From Azospirillum brasilense (GTDB taxonomy: Bacteria; Pseudomonadota; Alphaproteobacteria; Azospirillales; Azospirillaceae): a stretch of DNA of 64,000 nucleotides. Positions 35,291 through 45,068 of the stretch are shown here, piece by piece. The translations under genes were made by a program, and so were the position numbers. Where the stretch lies: assembly GCF_022023855.1 (NCBI RefSeq), contig NZ_CP059449.1, positions 186,001 to 250,000 on the forward strand, written 5' to 3'. Positions within the stretch are counted from its first letter, which is position 1, and each line of letters starts with the position of its first letter. The notes beneath the pieces were generated by a model, which saw only the letters and a program-made list of their open reading frames with translations, did not search any database and was not told the DNA's origin.

Positions 35291-37282
35291 ATGCGCCTCT
35301 CCATCAAAATCCTTCTTCTTGTGGTCCTGAATCTTCTCGGCCTTCTGCTCGCCGTCAGCGATGTCGTCGGGCTGCGCGCACTCAACATGGCGAACGCCGA
35401 CCTGCGGTCGGTGCATGACGAGCGCGTGCTGCCGCTGCGCAACCTGAAGATCATCTCGGACGCCTACGCCGTCTTCATCGTCGACGCCTCGCACAAGGCC
35501 CGCAACGGCAACTTCACCTGGGACGAAAGCCTGGCGTCGACCCGCAAGGCGAAGGAGGACATCCGGTCGCACTGGTCCGCCTATCTGGCCAACACGCTCA
35601 ACGCCGAGGAACAGGCCCTCGTCGATCAGATCAAGCCGGATATGGCCAAGGCCGACATCCTGATCGAGCGGCTGATCGGCATCCTGTCGGACAAGGACGG
35701 CCGGGCGCTGGACGGCTTTGTCCGGAAGGAGCTGTACCAGACCATCGACCCCGTCACCGACCGCATCGGCCTGCTGATCGACCTCCAGGTGCGCGTCGCC
35801 GGCGAGAATTACGAGGCGGCCCAGAAGACCTACGACATGGCCAGCATGACCGCCTGGACGCTGCTGGCCGTCGGCATCGCCATGGTGCTGCTGGGCGTGA
35901 TGGTGGTGGTCCGCCGCGTCGTCGGCCCGGTCGGGCGCCTGACCGCGGCTATGCGGCGTATCGCCGATGGGGACTATGCCGAACCGGTGCCGGAAAGCGG
36001 CGGGCACGACGAGATCGGCGCGATGGCCCGCGCGGTGGAGGTTTTCAAGGCAAACGGGCTGGAGAACCAGCGCATGCGCCAGGAGCAGGAGCGCCAGCGC
36101 GAACAGGCCGAGATCGCCAAGCGCGACGCGCTGGAGAACATGGCCCAGACGGTGGAGCGCGAAACCCGCAACGCCGTGGACCGGGTGGCCGAGCGCACCG
36201 GGCAGATGGAAGGCAACGCCGCGGCCATGGCCCGGTCGGCGGACGCCGTCGGGGCGAACAGCCAGTCCGTGGCCGCCGCCGCGGAGCAGGCCCTGCGCAA
36301 CGCCCAGACCGTCGCCGCCGCCTCGGAGGAACTGGCCGCCTCGATCCGCGAGATCGGCACCCAAGTGGCGCAGGCCAGCAGCATCACCCGAATCGCCGTG
36401 GAGAAGGGCGATCTGGCGCGCGGCACCATCCAGTCGCTGTCCAACGCCGTGCAGAAGATCGGGGACGTCGCCCAGCTCATTCAGACGATCGCCAGCCAGA
36501 CCAACCTTCTGGCGCTGAACGCCACCATCGAAGCGGCACGGGCCGGGGAAGCCGGCAAGGGCTTCGCCGTGGTGGCCAGCGAGGTGAAGAATCTGGCGAA
36601 CCAGACCGCGCAGGCGACGGAGGACATCGCCACCCAGATCGGCGAGATCCAGGCCGCGACCGGCGGGGCCGTGGCCGCCGTCTCCACCATCACCGACAGC
36701 ATCACCGAGGTGGATCAGGTGGCCGCCGCCATCGCCGCCGCGATGGAGGAACAGGCTGCCGCGACCCAGGAGATCAGCCGGAACGTCAACCAGACCGCCG
36801 ATGCCGCGCGCGAGGTCTCCCGCCGCATCGCCGAGGTCTCCAGCGAGGCGCAGGCCACCGGCGACCGCGCGTCCGACGTGCGCACCGTCGCCGACGACGT
36901 CTCGGGGAGCATCGACGAGCTGCGCGGCATCCTGGTCCGTGTCGTCCGCACCTCGATGAGCGAGGTGGACCGCCGCCGCGAGGCCCGCTATGCGGTGGAA
37001 CTGCCCGCCCGCGCCGACACCCCCGCCGGCAACCGGATCTGCCGCCTGCACAACCTGTCCTCCAGCGGTGCTGCGCTGCAGGTCTGGGACGGCGCCACGA
37101 ACGGCACGCGCGGCACGCTGCACATCGACGGCTTCGGCATGCCCCTGCCCTTCACCGTCGTGACGGTCGAGGCCCAGAGCTGCCACGTCCGTTTCGTGCT
37201 GCCGGACGAGGCGAAGGCCGGATTCGAACAGCGCTTCAGCGCGCTGGTCCGTGACCGTGCCCTGCGGCCGATGGCCGCCTGA
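35291..37282 (+). CDS. membrane methyl-accepting chemotaxis protein with C-terminal PilZ domain
   Basis: 663 residues. Order: transmembrane helix 1 (about 5-27), a four-helix-bundle sensor (28-190), transmembrane helix 2 (about 193-215), HAMP, an MCP signalling domain with the tip [20 protein letters not shown], and a PilZ domain after residue 555. The PilZ c-di-GMP residues are intact: R-R-E-A-R and N-L-S-S-S-G. Tlp1 of A. brasilense is a receptor of this architecture, tuned by c-di-GMP; identity with Tlp1 itself is not claimed. The ATG at 35291 is chosen because the preceding frame lacks membrane or signal features. Confidence 0.9.
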   Translation: MRLSIKILLLVVLNLLGLLLAVSDVVGLRALNMANADLRSVHDERVLPLRNLKIISDAYAVFIVDASHKARNGNFTWDESLASTRKAKEDIRSHWSAYLANTLNAEEQALVDQIKPDMAKADILIERLIGILSDKDGRALDGFVRKELYQTIDPVTDRIGLLIDLQVRVAGENYEAAQKTYDMASMTAWTLLAVGIAMVLLGVMVVVRRVVGPVGRLTAAMRRIADGDYAEPVPESGGHDEIGAMARAVEVFKANGLENQRMRQEQERQREQAEIAKRDALENMAQTVERETRNAVDRVAERTGQMEGNAAAMARSADAVGANSQSVAAAAEQALRNAQTVAAASEELAASIREIGTQVAQASSITRIAVEKGDLARGTIQSLSNAVQKIGDVAQLIQTIASQTNLLALNATIEAARAGEAGKGFAVVASEVKNLANQTAQATEDIATQIGEIQAATGGAVAAVSTITDSITEVDQVAAAIAAAMEEQAAATQEISRNVNQTADAAREVSRRIAEVSSEAQATGDRASDVRTVADDVSGSIDELRGILVRVVRTSMSEVDRRREARYAVELPARADTPAGNRICRLHNLSSSGAALQVWDGATNGTRGTLHIDGFGMPLPFTVVTVEAQSCHVRFVLPDEAKAGFEQRFSALVRDRALRPMAA

Positions 37283-37313
37283 TCGACTGATGGAGATGGC
37301 GCCGGCTCGCTAG

Positions 37314-37485
37314 AGCGGATTGCAATCCGCTTTGGACCGCGGCGGCGGTCCCGGTCGCACATGCGACCGGAGCCCGCCTCTCGCGGGAACATCGTTCCCG
37401 CTGGCGGCAGGCGGATGCCATCGGCATCCGCCGAGAGCCGGCGAATGAGGCGATATGAGTCTAAAGCGAACGGAAGTTCGCTTTA
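37314..37485. repeat. six tandem short hairpins between convergent genes
   Basis: Inverted repeats stand in line at 37314-37331 (AGCGGATTGCAATCCGCT), 37335-37350 (GACCGC/GCGGTC), 37351-37370 (CCGGTCGCACATGCGACCGG), 37383-37401 (GCGGGAAC/GTTCCCGC), 37411-37431 (GCGGATGCC/GGCATCCGC) and 37462-37485 (TAAAGCGAAC/GTTCGCTTTA). The last overlaps the stop of the minus-strand kinase gene. It separates two converging genes and probably ends both transcripts, but six different hairpins is more than termination needs. Confidence 0.8.
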
Positions 37486-39478
37486 AGCCGGCGCCATCCC
37501 ATGAATGTAGGCGGCGGCACGGCCAAGTTCATGGTCGGCGCGGGCGACCAGCCCGCCGATGCCGTCCAGCCGCCGGTCCACGCAGGCCAGCTCGATGGCG
37601 TCGCTCGCCGCGGCCAGATCGCGCGCGCCGACCGTGCGGGAGGACCCCGCCAGCTTGTGGGCGGCCTGACGCACGCCGTCCCAATCCTCCGCCGCGTGGG
37701 CGGCGACCAGACGGTCGCGGCTGGCGCTGTTGGAGACGATGAACTCCTGCAGCAACTGCCCGACGAACTCCATGTCCCCATCGAACAGCGTCGCCAGAAC
37801 GCCCACGTCGATGGGCGGCGCGTCGGGGCGGGAGTCCGGCGTCGCGACGGATGCCGAGGGAACCGGCGCCGGTTCGGACGCAGGCATGGACGGCAAGTGG
37901 CGGTCCAGCAGGCGGCGCAGCTGGCCGATCTCCACCGGCTTCGACACGGCGTCGTCCATCCCCGCGGACAGGCAGCGCTGGGCCTCGCCGGCCATGGCGT
38001 TGGCGGTGACCGCGATGATGGGCAGGCGCGGGCGTCCTTTCGTCGCCTCCTCGGAACGGATCAGGCGGGTCAGCTCGAAGCCGTCCATCTCCGGCATTTG
38101 GCAGTCGGTCAGCAGCAGCGCGTAATCGCCGGCGCGCCACAGGGCCAGCGCCTGCACGCCGTCCTCCGCCATGTCCGCCGTATGGCCGAGCAGGGCGAGT
38201 TGCCGCTGGATGACCTGTCGGTTGGTCGGATGGTCCTCGGCCACCAGGATGCGCGGCGGGGTCGCCGCTCCATCTCCCGCCAGGGACGCTCCGGCCGGGC
38301 CGGGATGCCCCACCTCGGCCTCGACCGCCGGCCCGCGGCCCGCGGCGGCCAGCACGGCGCGCACCAGATGGCCGCGGCGCACCGGGCGGGCCAGACCGAC
38401 CGCGTCGATCAGGGAGCCACGCCCGCCCAGCAGCACCCGCCCGCGCGCCAGCCCAAGCGCTGCGGTGTCCAGCGCCTGCAAATCCGCTTCCGAAGTGGTG
38501 AGCACGACGTCGCAGGACGTGCCGGGCGGCAGGGCCCGCATCCCCGCCGCCGCGTCCGGCGCGTCCAGCAGCACGGCACCGTCGGTGTTCAGGTAGCGGG
38601 CGAGGAAGCGCCGTTCTTCCGCATCGGCGGCCAGGAGCAGCACCGACAGCCCGGCCAGCGGCGGAGCCGCGACGCCCGCGGCGTCGCCGTCCGCGGCAAG
38701 ATCGGCGGTGAAGGTGAACCAGAAGGTGGAACCGCGGCCGGGCTCGCTCGTCATTCCGACTTCGCCGCCCATCAGCTCGGCGAGACGACGGCAGATCGAC
38801 AGACCCAGCCCGGTGCCGCCGAAGCGCCGGGTGGTCGAGGCTTCCGCCTGGGTGAAGGGGCGGAACAGCTGGGCCTGCGCTTCCGTGGCGATGCCGATGC
38901 CGGTGTCGGTCACGGTGATCCGGATGGTCGCCCGCCCGTCCTCGAACCGCGCCAGCTCGGCGCGGATGCGGACCGAGCCGGAGGGGGTGAACTTCACGGC
39001 ATTGCCGGCGATGTTGAACAGCACCTGCCGGATGCGCACCGAATCGCCCATGATCAGCGGCGGCAGGTCGGGATCGACGTAGGTGACCAGCGTCAGGTCC
39101 TTCTGCCGCGCCGCCGGGGCCAGTGTCTCGGCCACCCCCTCCACCACCGAAGACAGCGACACCGGGGCGCGCTCCAGATCCAGCCGCCCAGCCTCGATCT
39201 TCGAGAAGTCCAGGATATCGTTGATGATGGTCAGCAGCGCTCCCGCCGAATCGCGCACGACGGAGACCAGTTCCTGCTGCTCGGGGGTCAGCGGCGTGTA
39301 TTCCAGAAGCTCCAGCATGCCCTGGACGCCGTTCATCGGGGTGCGGATCTCGTGGCTCATCGTCGCCAGGAACAGCGACTTGGCCTGATTGGCCGCCTCC
39401 GCCTCCGCCCTTGCCGCCTCCGCCGCCTCGGTCGCGGCCACCAGCTCGCGGGTGCGGTCGGCCACCTGGTTTTCCAGG
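37483..39478 (-). pseudogene. hybrid sensor kinase, 3' part (split by the Tn7-like element)
   Basis: This is the C-terminal two thirds of a gene whose 5' part is at 53028-54013. Order: coiled coil, HisKA with [15 protein letters not shown] (phospho-His), HATPase with [15 protein letters not shown] and G-G-T-G-L-G-L-S, a degenerate receiver, an intact receiver ([19 protein letters not shown]) and an Hpt domain (A-H-K-L-A-G-S-S). The fragment now begins at the transposon target duplication. A GTG at 39465 could start a shortened kinase, but no ribosome site is seen. Confidence 0.93.
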
Positions 39479-39483
39479 TTGCG
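39479..39483 (+). repeat. target-site duplication, left copy (TTGCG)
   Basis: TTGCG directly before the left end TGTCG. The same five bases follow the right end at 53028-53032. A 5-bp duplication is the signature of Tn7-family insertion. Confidence 0.92.
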
Positions 39484-39608
39484 TGTCGTTTCCAGCTGTT
39501 GATGCGAGCAGCGTAAACCTTTAACGGCCGTTACATGGCATTAGATGACAATACGGCACATCTTTATTTGCGAGGGACAAGCAACGTGACAGCTATAAGT
39601 GATTTCGT
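39484..39608. repeat. left end of the Tn7-like element with TnsB-site-like repeats
   Basis: The terminal repeat occupies 39484-39508. About 80 bases further in, GTGACAGCTATAAGTGATTTC (39587-39607) matches the right-end unit TTAACAGCTATAGGTGAGAAG. A looser TTAGATGACA occurs at 39541. The wider spacing than at the right end gives the asymmetric ends normal for Tn7-like elements. Confidence 0.75.
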
Positions 39609-39758
39609 CCTATGGTGGCGCTGACTCACGGCAGAGGCTTCCCAAGGCTGACAATCCGTGTTTCGACTCGCTATCCACGACGGGGAACAGCGAACGCCGG
39701 TGGCGTTGCCGATCCAGGCGAACTGTATGCATCCGGTGAGTGACGCGGATATGTACTT

Positions 39759-39914
39759 ATGCTCGCCAAGTTGCACCGGGCCGGCGAGCTGACGGCCGTG
39801 TGGGTACCCGACGGGGCCCACGAGGCGATGCGCGACTTGATCCGGGCTCGGGCGACGGCGTTGCAGGTGTTGGGCAAGTCCCGCCAGCACCCGCGAGGCT
39901 TTCTATCGTCATAG
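39759..39914 (+). pseudogene. IS110-family transposase remnant
   Basis: 51 codons matching the internal part of IS110-type transposases (L-H-R-A-G-E-L-T-A-V-W-V-P-D then H-E-A-M-R-D-L-I-R-A-R), with the rest of the gene missing. GC content is high compared with the adjacent cargo, so it is a separate acquisition. The rest of 39609-40008 holds no recognisable gene. Confidence 0.72.
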
Positions 39915-40008
39915 CTGATTCGATGCTATGGCCCCATGGGAAGTATTTCGATAATAATTGCTGAGACTAAACGAAAAAGACGCGGACGATACTATGCCTA
40001 CATCAAGC

Positions 40009-40395
40009 TCATTTCTTGGTGTTCTTTAGATCGGCTGCAGCCCGCAACATTTTCAGCAGATCCCGGCGACCTCTGTGGGTGTCACCAGTTACTGCCGAAA
40101 TTGCCACCATCAGCTCTTCATCAAGCACGCCAGCTGTTTGCCGATTAACCATATTGGGTTCGACCCCGGCCTCTGTAGCGTCATCGCGAAATTCGAAATT
40201 CAAAATTCGCAAGGAGTGTCGAGCTTTCGCAACTAAGCGACCATGCATCGCTTGGCTAACGGCGGATGGGCTTACACCCGCCGCGAGCGCAAAATTTCTA
40301 CTGCTTCCATACACTTGGCGACCGCGATCAACCATCTCGCGTAAGCGTGATAGCTCGATCTCGGACAGCTTGTCTTCTTCGCTTGGCCGTGGCAT
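40009..40395 (-). CDS. HTH DNA-binding regulator of the cargo module
   Basis: 128 residues from the ATG at 40395; a GTG at 40410 is possible and no good ribosome site is seen for either. A helix-turn-helix is visible at about residues 33-55 (F-A-L-A-A-G-V-S-P-S-A-V-S-Q-A-M-H-G). The gene is divergent from the methyltransferase gene with only 33 bases between the starts. The gap carries ATTCGGAGAAT (40397-40407) and ATTCGAAAT, a candidate operator. It likely represses or times the methyltransferase-KAP operon. Confidence 0.75.
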   Translation of the reverse strand: MPRPSEEDKLSEIELSRLREMVDRGRQVYGSSRNFALAAGVSPSAVSQAMHGRLVAKARHSLRILNFEFRDDATEAGVEPNMVNRQTAGVLDEELMVAISAVTGDTHRGRRDLLKMLRAAADLKNTKK

Positions 40396-40428
40396 ATTCG
40401 GAGAATACACATTCGAAATAAGGAGGCA
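40396..40428. promoter_or_regulatory. candidate operator between the divergent HTH and methyltransferase genes
   Basis: The 33-base gap holds the inverted repeat ATTC-GGA-GAAT and a related ATTCGAAAT 11 bases on, plus AAGGAGG for the methyltransferase. Overlapping divergent promoters under control of the HTH protein are inferred. Confidence 0.45.
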
Positions 40429-41750
40429 ATGGTGGATCTGATTCTGGAGGACTTACCACTCGCCGGCGATCCGCTGGCGCCGTTAAGGGCTGTTCGCTTG
40501 AACTCCTGGCTTAGTGGGCATGGCAGCGCAGTGTTATCGTCGAACGTTGGTTCCGCGGAGCTGCCCTTCCAGAGGTGGTTTCACTTTAAAGAAGCATTCT
40601 CTCCGAAGTTGGTCATTCAAGCCTTAAAGGCAATGCCAAGAGAGGTAAAACGTGTAGCTGATCCCTGCGGTGGCAGTGGCACAACTTCTCTCACATGCTC
40701 AATGATGAATATGGAATGTCAAACAATCGAGGTTAATCCATTCCTTGCCGATCTTATTAGAGCAAAAAACGCCGATTATCAACTCGATGCTCTTTATGCA
40801 GACATTGCTAAGGTGCTAAATGCCCCGCCTCCGACGCCAGATTTCAATAGAATTGCTGGCGGTCCGGCTACTCTGGTGGAGCCTGGAGTGGCGGATAGGT
40901 GGGTTTTTAACAGAGATGTCGCAGGACGTGTGCTTTCATTCTACAAATCATTGAGATGCAAGCGGCGCCGGCCCATACGCCTTTATTCCGGGTCCTTCTT
41001 GGATCAGTGTTGGTTGGCGTCAGCAACGTCGTGATAAACGGAAAAGGCCGTCGCTATCGGAGTGGCTGGAAAGGGCGGCGTGTAACTGCGTATGAAGTCG
41101 AGAGCAGATTCAAAAAGGCTTGCTTGGATGCTGCTAGTGATATTGCACGTTTTGGCTCACGTCGCACGGGGAAGGTTCGGCTTTTAGAAGGTGACGCAAG
41201 ACAACGCGTCCACGATCTTGAGCCTATAGACTGCGCCTTGTTCTCGCCACCCTACCCAAACAGCTTCGACTATACTGACATCTACAATCTGGAACTATGG
41301 ATGTTAGGTTATCTGTCTGCGAAACACGACAATACAGTCCTTCGAGGCTCGACAATTCATTCGCACGTCCAGGTGCATAGGACCGGTCGTAAGCCTCAGG
41401 CATCGTCGGCCATCCTCGATGATGCCTATGAAGCGCTTTCTGCTCGCCGTGAGGCACTCTGGAACCGGAATATTCCAGATATGATTGTCTCGTATTGTGC
41501 CGACATGGAGGAGTTGTTGGAGGGGTTAGCGTCTCGCGTTATCCCTGGTGGAGGCGTTGCCATCGTAGTCGGAGGTAGCAGCTACGCAGGCCTTACGATT
41601 GACATACCAGAGATTCTGGTGGATTTGGGTAAGAATCTTGGCCTTCAACTTCGCGCTCAGCAATCACTTCGCGCGATGCGCCTTAGTGCACAACAGGGCG
41701 GGCAGCACAAGCTGGCTGAAGACCTTCTAGTTTTTGAAGTAGCGCGTTGA
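40429..41750 (+). pseudogene. DNA methyltransferase split into two frames
   Basis: The first frame (40429-41034) holds the AdoMet motif V-A-D-P-C-G-G-S-G-T-T near residue 80. The second (to 41750, possible start 40956) holds the catalytic F-S-P-P-Y-P-N-S-F-D-Y near its residue 94, the S-P-P-Y form common in N4-cytosine or N6-adenine enzymes. Neither half alone has both. The shift lies near 40940-40960, where the first frame loses sense (R-C-K-R-R-R-P) and the second resumes family-like text (L-L-G-S-V-L-V-G-V-S-N-V-V). Restored, the protein would be about 438 residues. Sequencing error, decay, a split enzyme or recoding are all possible. AAGGAGG precedes the start. Confidence 0.72.
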
Positions 41751-41761
41751 AGGAGGAGCCT

Positions 41762-43318
41762 GTGACCATCGGTAACTTAAGGCTTCGAAGCGCGGGATCT
41801 ATCGGCGGGACCGCTGGCGATGCTTATGGCCGTGCCGAGTTCGCCGCCGCTCTTGCCGACGTCATTGATGCGGCCGATCCTGACGGTCCAGTGGTGCTTG
41901 GCGTAAACGGTCGGTTTGGCGAAGGAAAATCTTCGGTATTAAGTATGCTCGCGGCCTCGCTCGAAAATAGACGGAAATACCGGATCGTCTGGGTAAGTGC
42001 GTGGTATACCCAAGGCGCCGACCAACTTCTGTCTGCAATACTATTCCGCATAGCGATGTCAATTCGTGCTGATTGGGCGGGATCGTGGGCCAGTGTTGTT
42101 TGGGCACGCGCAAAGCGCATTAGTTTTCCTGTGCTTTTCGCTATTTTGTTCCCGCCGTTGCTTGGCATCGCTATTTGGGCCACGCGTCCTGAAAAGCTAG
42201 GTGATATATCTCAGGTTTTCTCCGGGGATATCGCAAAGCTTACACTCCCTGTCGTTGTCAGTACGGCCTTTGCTTTGATAGCGAGATCTGCGAGGCCGCT
42301 TGCCAATGCCCTTGGCAACGTGATCTCTGCTCCCGCAGCGGAGCGCGCTGGAGCGCTTTCACACTTTGCAGAGGAAATTGACATCTATGCGTCCTCGTTG
42401 CCAAATCGGGGGCGGTTCGTGATCATGCTCGAAGATTTAGATCGGTGTGCGCCGGCGAGGGTGCTAGAAATGGTCAATGCCATTAGCCAAATTTCTACGC
42501 ATCCCATGGCTAAATATTTCTGCTTCGTTATCGCTTTTGATTATAAAGTGGTTCGCGACAGACTTGCCGAAGCTCTTAGGGAGGGTCAAGAGGAATCCGT
42601 ACTTGCCACGAAGCGTGCAGCGGAGCATCTGCAGAAAACGTTTACGCTCTCCCTAAACTTGCCACCGCCTAAGATGGAATGGAAGCAGCCAAAGATAACT
42701 GATGGTGCTCGCGCTTATTTAGCATCTGGGCGATGGCCTTTGTTAGATGCCGCGGCGATAGCGACCTGTATGGCATGGGCATTAGCATGGGCATACAGCG
42801 GCTTTGGGCCTGCGCCACAGCTCGCGCTAATCCCACTTATGTTCATGTTGCTTTTTTCGGCCGCTCGTCTCCTAAGTTGGGTGTGTCGGAGTAGGAAGAG
42901 CACGATGCAGATGTCCCTGGAAATCGATAATAATATGCGCATGGCTTTTAATAAGTTATTGCCCGAGAACTTGCGGGAGCGTGTCGTTGCTACCAATCAT
43001 GCTATTGCTGCTTATCGGCTGTGGGAGATTTACGATGGCAAAAGCCCGGCAGACCAGTGGAAAATCCTCTCTCTGTCGGCATTCATGACACGATTTGGAC
43101 AACTCGCTAGACCAGAAAACCTTAAAGCTGGCCCAATGTCTTTTAGGGAAGGCGCTGACGAATTTATTAACGCCGGCGCGTTTGAAGGCCGAAGTCTCCA
43201 CCATTGCCGCGATCCTGAAATGATCGCTGTTTTCCACCGTATTTTCGCGGCACTATCTGAGGTCGTCGCTGTTCCTCCCCTTGCCGAGGTTGGAAGTTCT
43301 TCACGTCACCATGTATAG
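41762..43318 (+). CDS. KAP-family P-loop NTPase
   Basis: 518 residues from the GTG at 41762 (AAGGAGG 5 bases upstream, just after the methyltransferase stop). Walker A G-R-F-G-E-G-K-S-S is near residue 50 and Walker B V-I-M-L-E-D-L-D-R near 225. Hydrophobic segments at about 125-145, 160-180 and 330-375 are inserted as in membrane-tied KAP NTPases. KAP proteins include phage-exclusion factor PifA of plasmid F (established). Coupling to a methyltransferase suggests a defence or modification role, which is inference. Confidence 0.82.
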   Translation: MTIGNLRLRSAGSIGGTAGDAYGRAEFAAALADVIDAADPDGPVVLGVNGRFGEGKSSVLSMLAASLENRRKYRIVWVSAWYTQGADQLLSAILFRIAMSIRADWAGSWASVVWARAKRISFPVLFAILFPPLLGIAIWATRPEKLGDISQVFSGDIAKLTLPVVVSTAFALIARSARPLANALGNVISAPAAERAGALSHFAEEIDIYASSLPNRGRFVIMLEDLDRCAPARVLEMVNAISQISTHPMAKYFCFVIAFDYKVVRDRLAEALREGQEESVLATKRAAEHLQKTFTLSLNLPPPKMEWKQPKITDGARAYLASGRWPLLDAAAIATCMAWALAWAYSGFGPAPQLALIPLMFMLLFSAARLLSWVCRSRKSTMQMSLEIDNNMRMAFNKLLPENLRERVVATNHAIAAYRLWEIYDGKSPADQWKILSLSAFMTRFGQLARPENLKAGPMSFREGADEFINAGAFEGRSLHHCRDPEMIAVFHRIFAALSEVVAVPPLAEVGSSSRHHV

Positions 43319-43400
43319 TGACCCAAACAGGCGACTTCTTGCCAAAATTCAGCGGGAAGTCTTTATCTGTCTCACGTTCCCTGCATTTTGAAGCGTTCAT

Positions 43401-43452
43401 CCAGGAATCTCCTCCAGCCCGACCGAGAACTCCGGCAGGAGGAGACTCCTGG
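43401..43452. terminator. hairpin between convergent cargo operons
   Basis: CCAGGAATCTCCTCC and GGAGGAGACTCCTGG pair as a 15-base stem with one mismatch around a 22-base loop. It lies between the ends of the KAP gene (+) and the 300-residue gene (-), so it can terminate both. Confidence 0.6.
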
Positions 43453-43464
43453 GTAAAGGTAATC

Positions 43465-44367
43465 CTATGCCACATGGCGCAGCGTTACCCTATTCGTCGG
43501 GTCGGCCACGTCATCTGCATTCTCGCATGCTGTGATAAATGCCACCTGGGCCCAAGGAATGTTCGCCGCAGCCATTCTCCGGGCAGCCGAGTTGACGTAT
43601 CTCGCAGCATGATCTTTAGACCATTGCCAAGACCGACAGATCCTCGTGCCGATCGCCCAAGTCGCCGCAACAGGCCTCCCCCCACCTATAGGCCCCCGTA
43701 TCGCAACGATCCTCCCTTCGATAGCACGATAGTAGACACCGGGCGCCCTTAAGGTAGCGCACAGATAGAGAAGTAGTGCATTGCGGCAAAGTTCCCTACC
43801 GCCTTCCTGCAGCTTGTTACCTGAATATATGAATCCGCTAAGGGGCTGCCCAAATAGGTGTAGGTCAGCGAAAGCGCCAATCCTACTTTCTAGCGCTTCG
43901 AGGCTCCATGCCCCAGACTGCGATCCGGCAAGGTGGAACACTAGTTCTCCTGGGAATAGGGGCGACATGATAACGACCCGATCCTGCGCCTGGTCGAATA
44001 GGACGTAAGCTTTGGTGTTCTTCTGGACAGTCGTCGCTGCGTCCCACGCCCGGGAGGGATCTGTCATGAGCCCCGGGTATCGTTGGCAATTTTTTAGGCG
44101 GTCATCACAGAAGAATACGTCCCCTGGGGATGGTGGAGCGGCCATAGTCAGATTGACTAACTGCGGGGCAGCGCTGCCCGCCGCGTCTGGCCCTTGCTCA
44201 TCCTGGACTAACATAAACGGGCCCTGGGGAGAAGCAGACCCCAACCGCCAATCAGCCACTTTACGCATGCAGTTCTCAAGGAACTCCAATTCAGAAGCCG
44301 GGTTCTCGTGCCGGAGTTGTAGCCTTGACCGTACGGACTGCCGTACCTCTTCGTTCCGAAATGGCAT
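43465..44367 (-). CDS. unknown protein, third gene of the SMC-like cargo operon
   Basis: 300 residues. No recognised domain. The N-terminus is helical and charged; the middle has beta-rich text (K-A-Y-V-L-F-D-Q-A, V-V-I-M-S-P-L-F-P-G-E-L-V-F), and the C-terminal third is helical with tryptophans (W-A-I-G, W-Q-W-S-K-D). No nuclease motif is evident. Its start shares one base with the previous stop (TGATG), so translation is coupled. By position it could be the effector of the module. Confidence 0.7.
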   Translation of the reverse strand: MPFRNEEVRQSVRSRLQLRHENPASELEFLENCMRKVADWRLGSASPQGPFMLVQDEQGPDAAGSAAPQLVNLTMAAPPSPGDVFFCDDRLKNCQRYPGLMTDPSRAWDAATTVQKNTKAYVLFDQAQDRVVIMSPLFPGELVFHLAGSQSGAWSLEALESRIGAFADLHLFGQPLSGFIYSGNKLQEGGRELCRNALLLYLCATLRAPGVYYRAIEGRIVAIRGPIGGGRPVAATWAIGTRICRSWQWSKDHAARYVNSAARRMAAANIPWAQVAFITACENADDVADPTNRVTLRHVA

Positions 44368-45068
44368 CAGGCGGCCCTCCGTCGCAATTCCTGTAGGTAG
44401 AGGAAATAAAGCGCTACTTCCTCTCGTTTATTGGGGCGGCCCCCCGCCTCCTCGTAATCGGCTATCCATCTAGCGGCTTCCAAAACGCGGTTTGTCCCAG
44501 TCCGCTTGATCCAAGCACTGGATTTGTTTTGTAGGCTATCGTCCCGTAATAGGGCGTCTTCTGCAGCCACGTCTTCGGCGCTCATCTCGCCGATTTCCGA
44601 AAAACCTTTGCAAAGATCATGGGCGAAGCTGTAAAGACGCTCACTGGCAGGTGGTCGCCGGAGAAGCTCCACAAGCGCGAGCCCGGGTGAAGCTAAATCA
44701 TACCTGTCATTTTCGAGACGCTTGTGCCCAGTGTTGTTCCTCCCGATGCGGCGACGCCCAAGATTTATTACCATGCCAGAAACAACCAGTCGCTCCACAG
44801 CTTCCTGAGCTTCAGGGTAATATGGGGCATCGTCAACTTTGACGATGAGTGGAACGGGCTGCTCCAATCCGTATACGGGTGTAAGCACGGCGCCGTAAAA
44901 TAGTAGTAGATGAAGCCGATTGGCGTCCAACGGTGCCAGCCCAGTTCTACGCGCTCCAGAAAGCATAAATAGCAACCAAGTTGAAAGTCTCTCAAAGCCG
45001 CCACCGTAGCTGAGCTTTGCAAGGGTTTCTGGTTGTGATGCTTCGAGGGAAAAGTAGTTCGGCATCAT
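44367..45068 (-). CDS. middle-component-like protein of a three-gene ATPase operon
   Basis: 233 residues, overlapping the ATPase gene stop by 4 bases (ATGA). The segment R-L-H-L-L-L-F-Y-G-A-V-L near residue 47, followed by a Y-Y-P-E-A-Q-E-A-V-E-R-L-V-V-S-G-M-V pattern near 85, looks like a winged-helix 'middle component' of ABC-three-component systems, or a LmuC-type subunit. That assignment is from pattern only. The C-terminus is helical and basic. Confidence 0.6.
   Translation of the reverse strand: MMPNYFSLEASQPETLAKLSYGGGFERLSTWLLFMLSGARRTGLAPLDANRLHLLLFYGAVLTPVYGLEQPVPLIVKVDDAPYYPEAQEAVERLVVSGMVINLGRRRIGRNNTGHKRLENDRYDLASPGLALVELLRRPPASERLYSFAHDLCKGFSEIGEMSAEDVAAEDALLRDDSLQNKSSAWIKRTGTNRVLEAARWIADYEEAGGRPNKREEVALYFLYLQELRRRAA

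Noticed and set aside
39564..39890. A minus-strand gene at the left end of the transposon
   Set aside because: It reads antisense through the IS110 remnant and terminal repeats and has no recognisable product or ribosome site.
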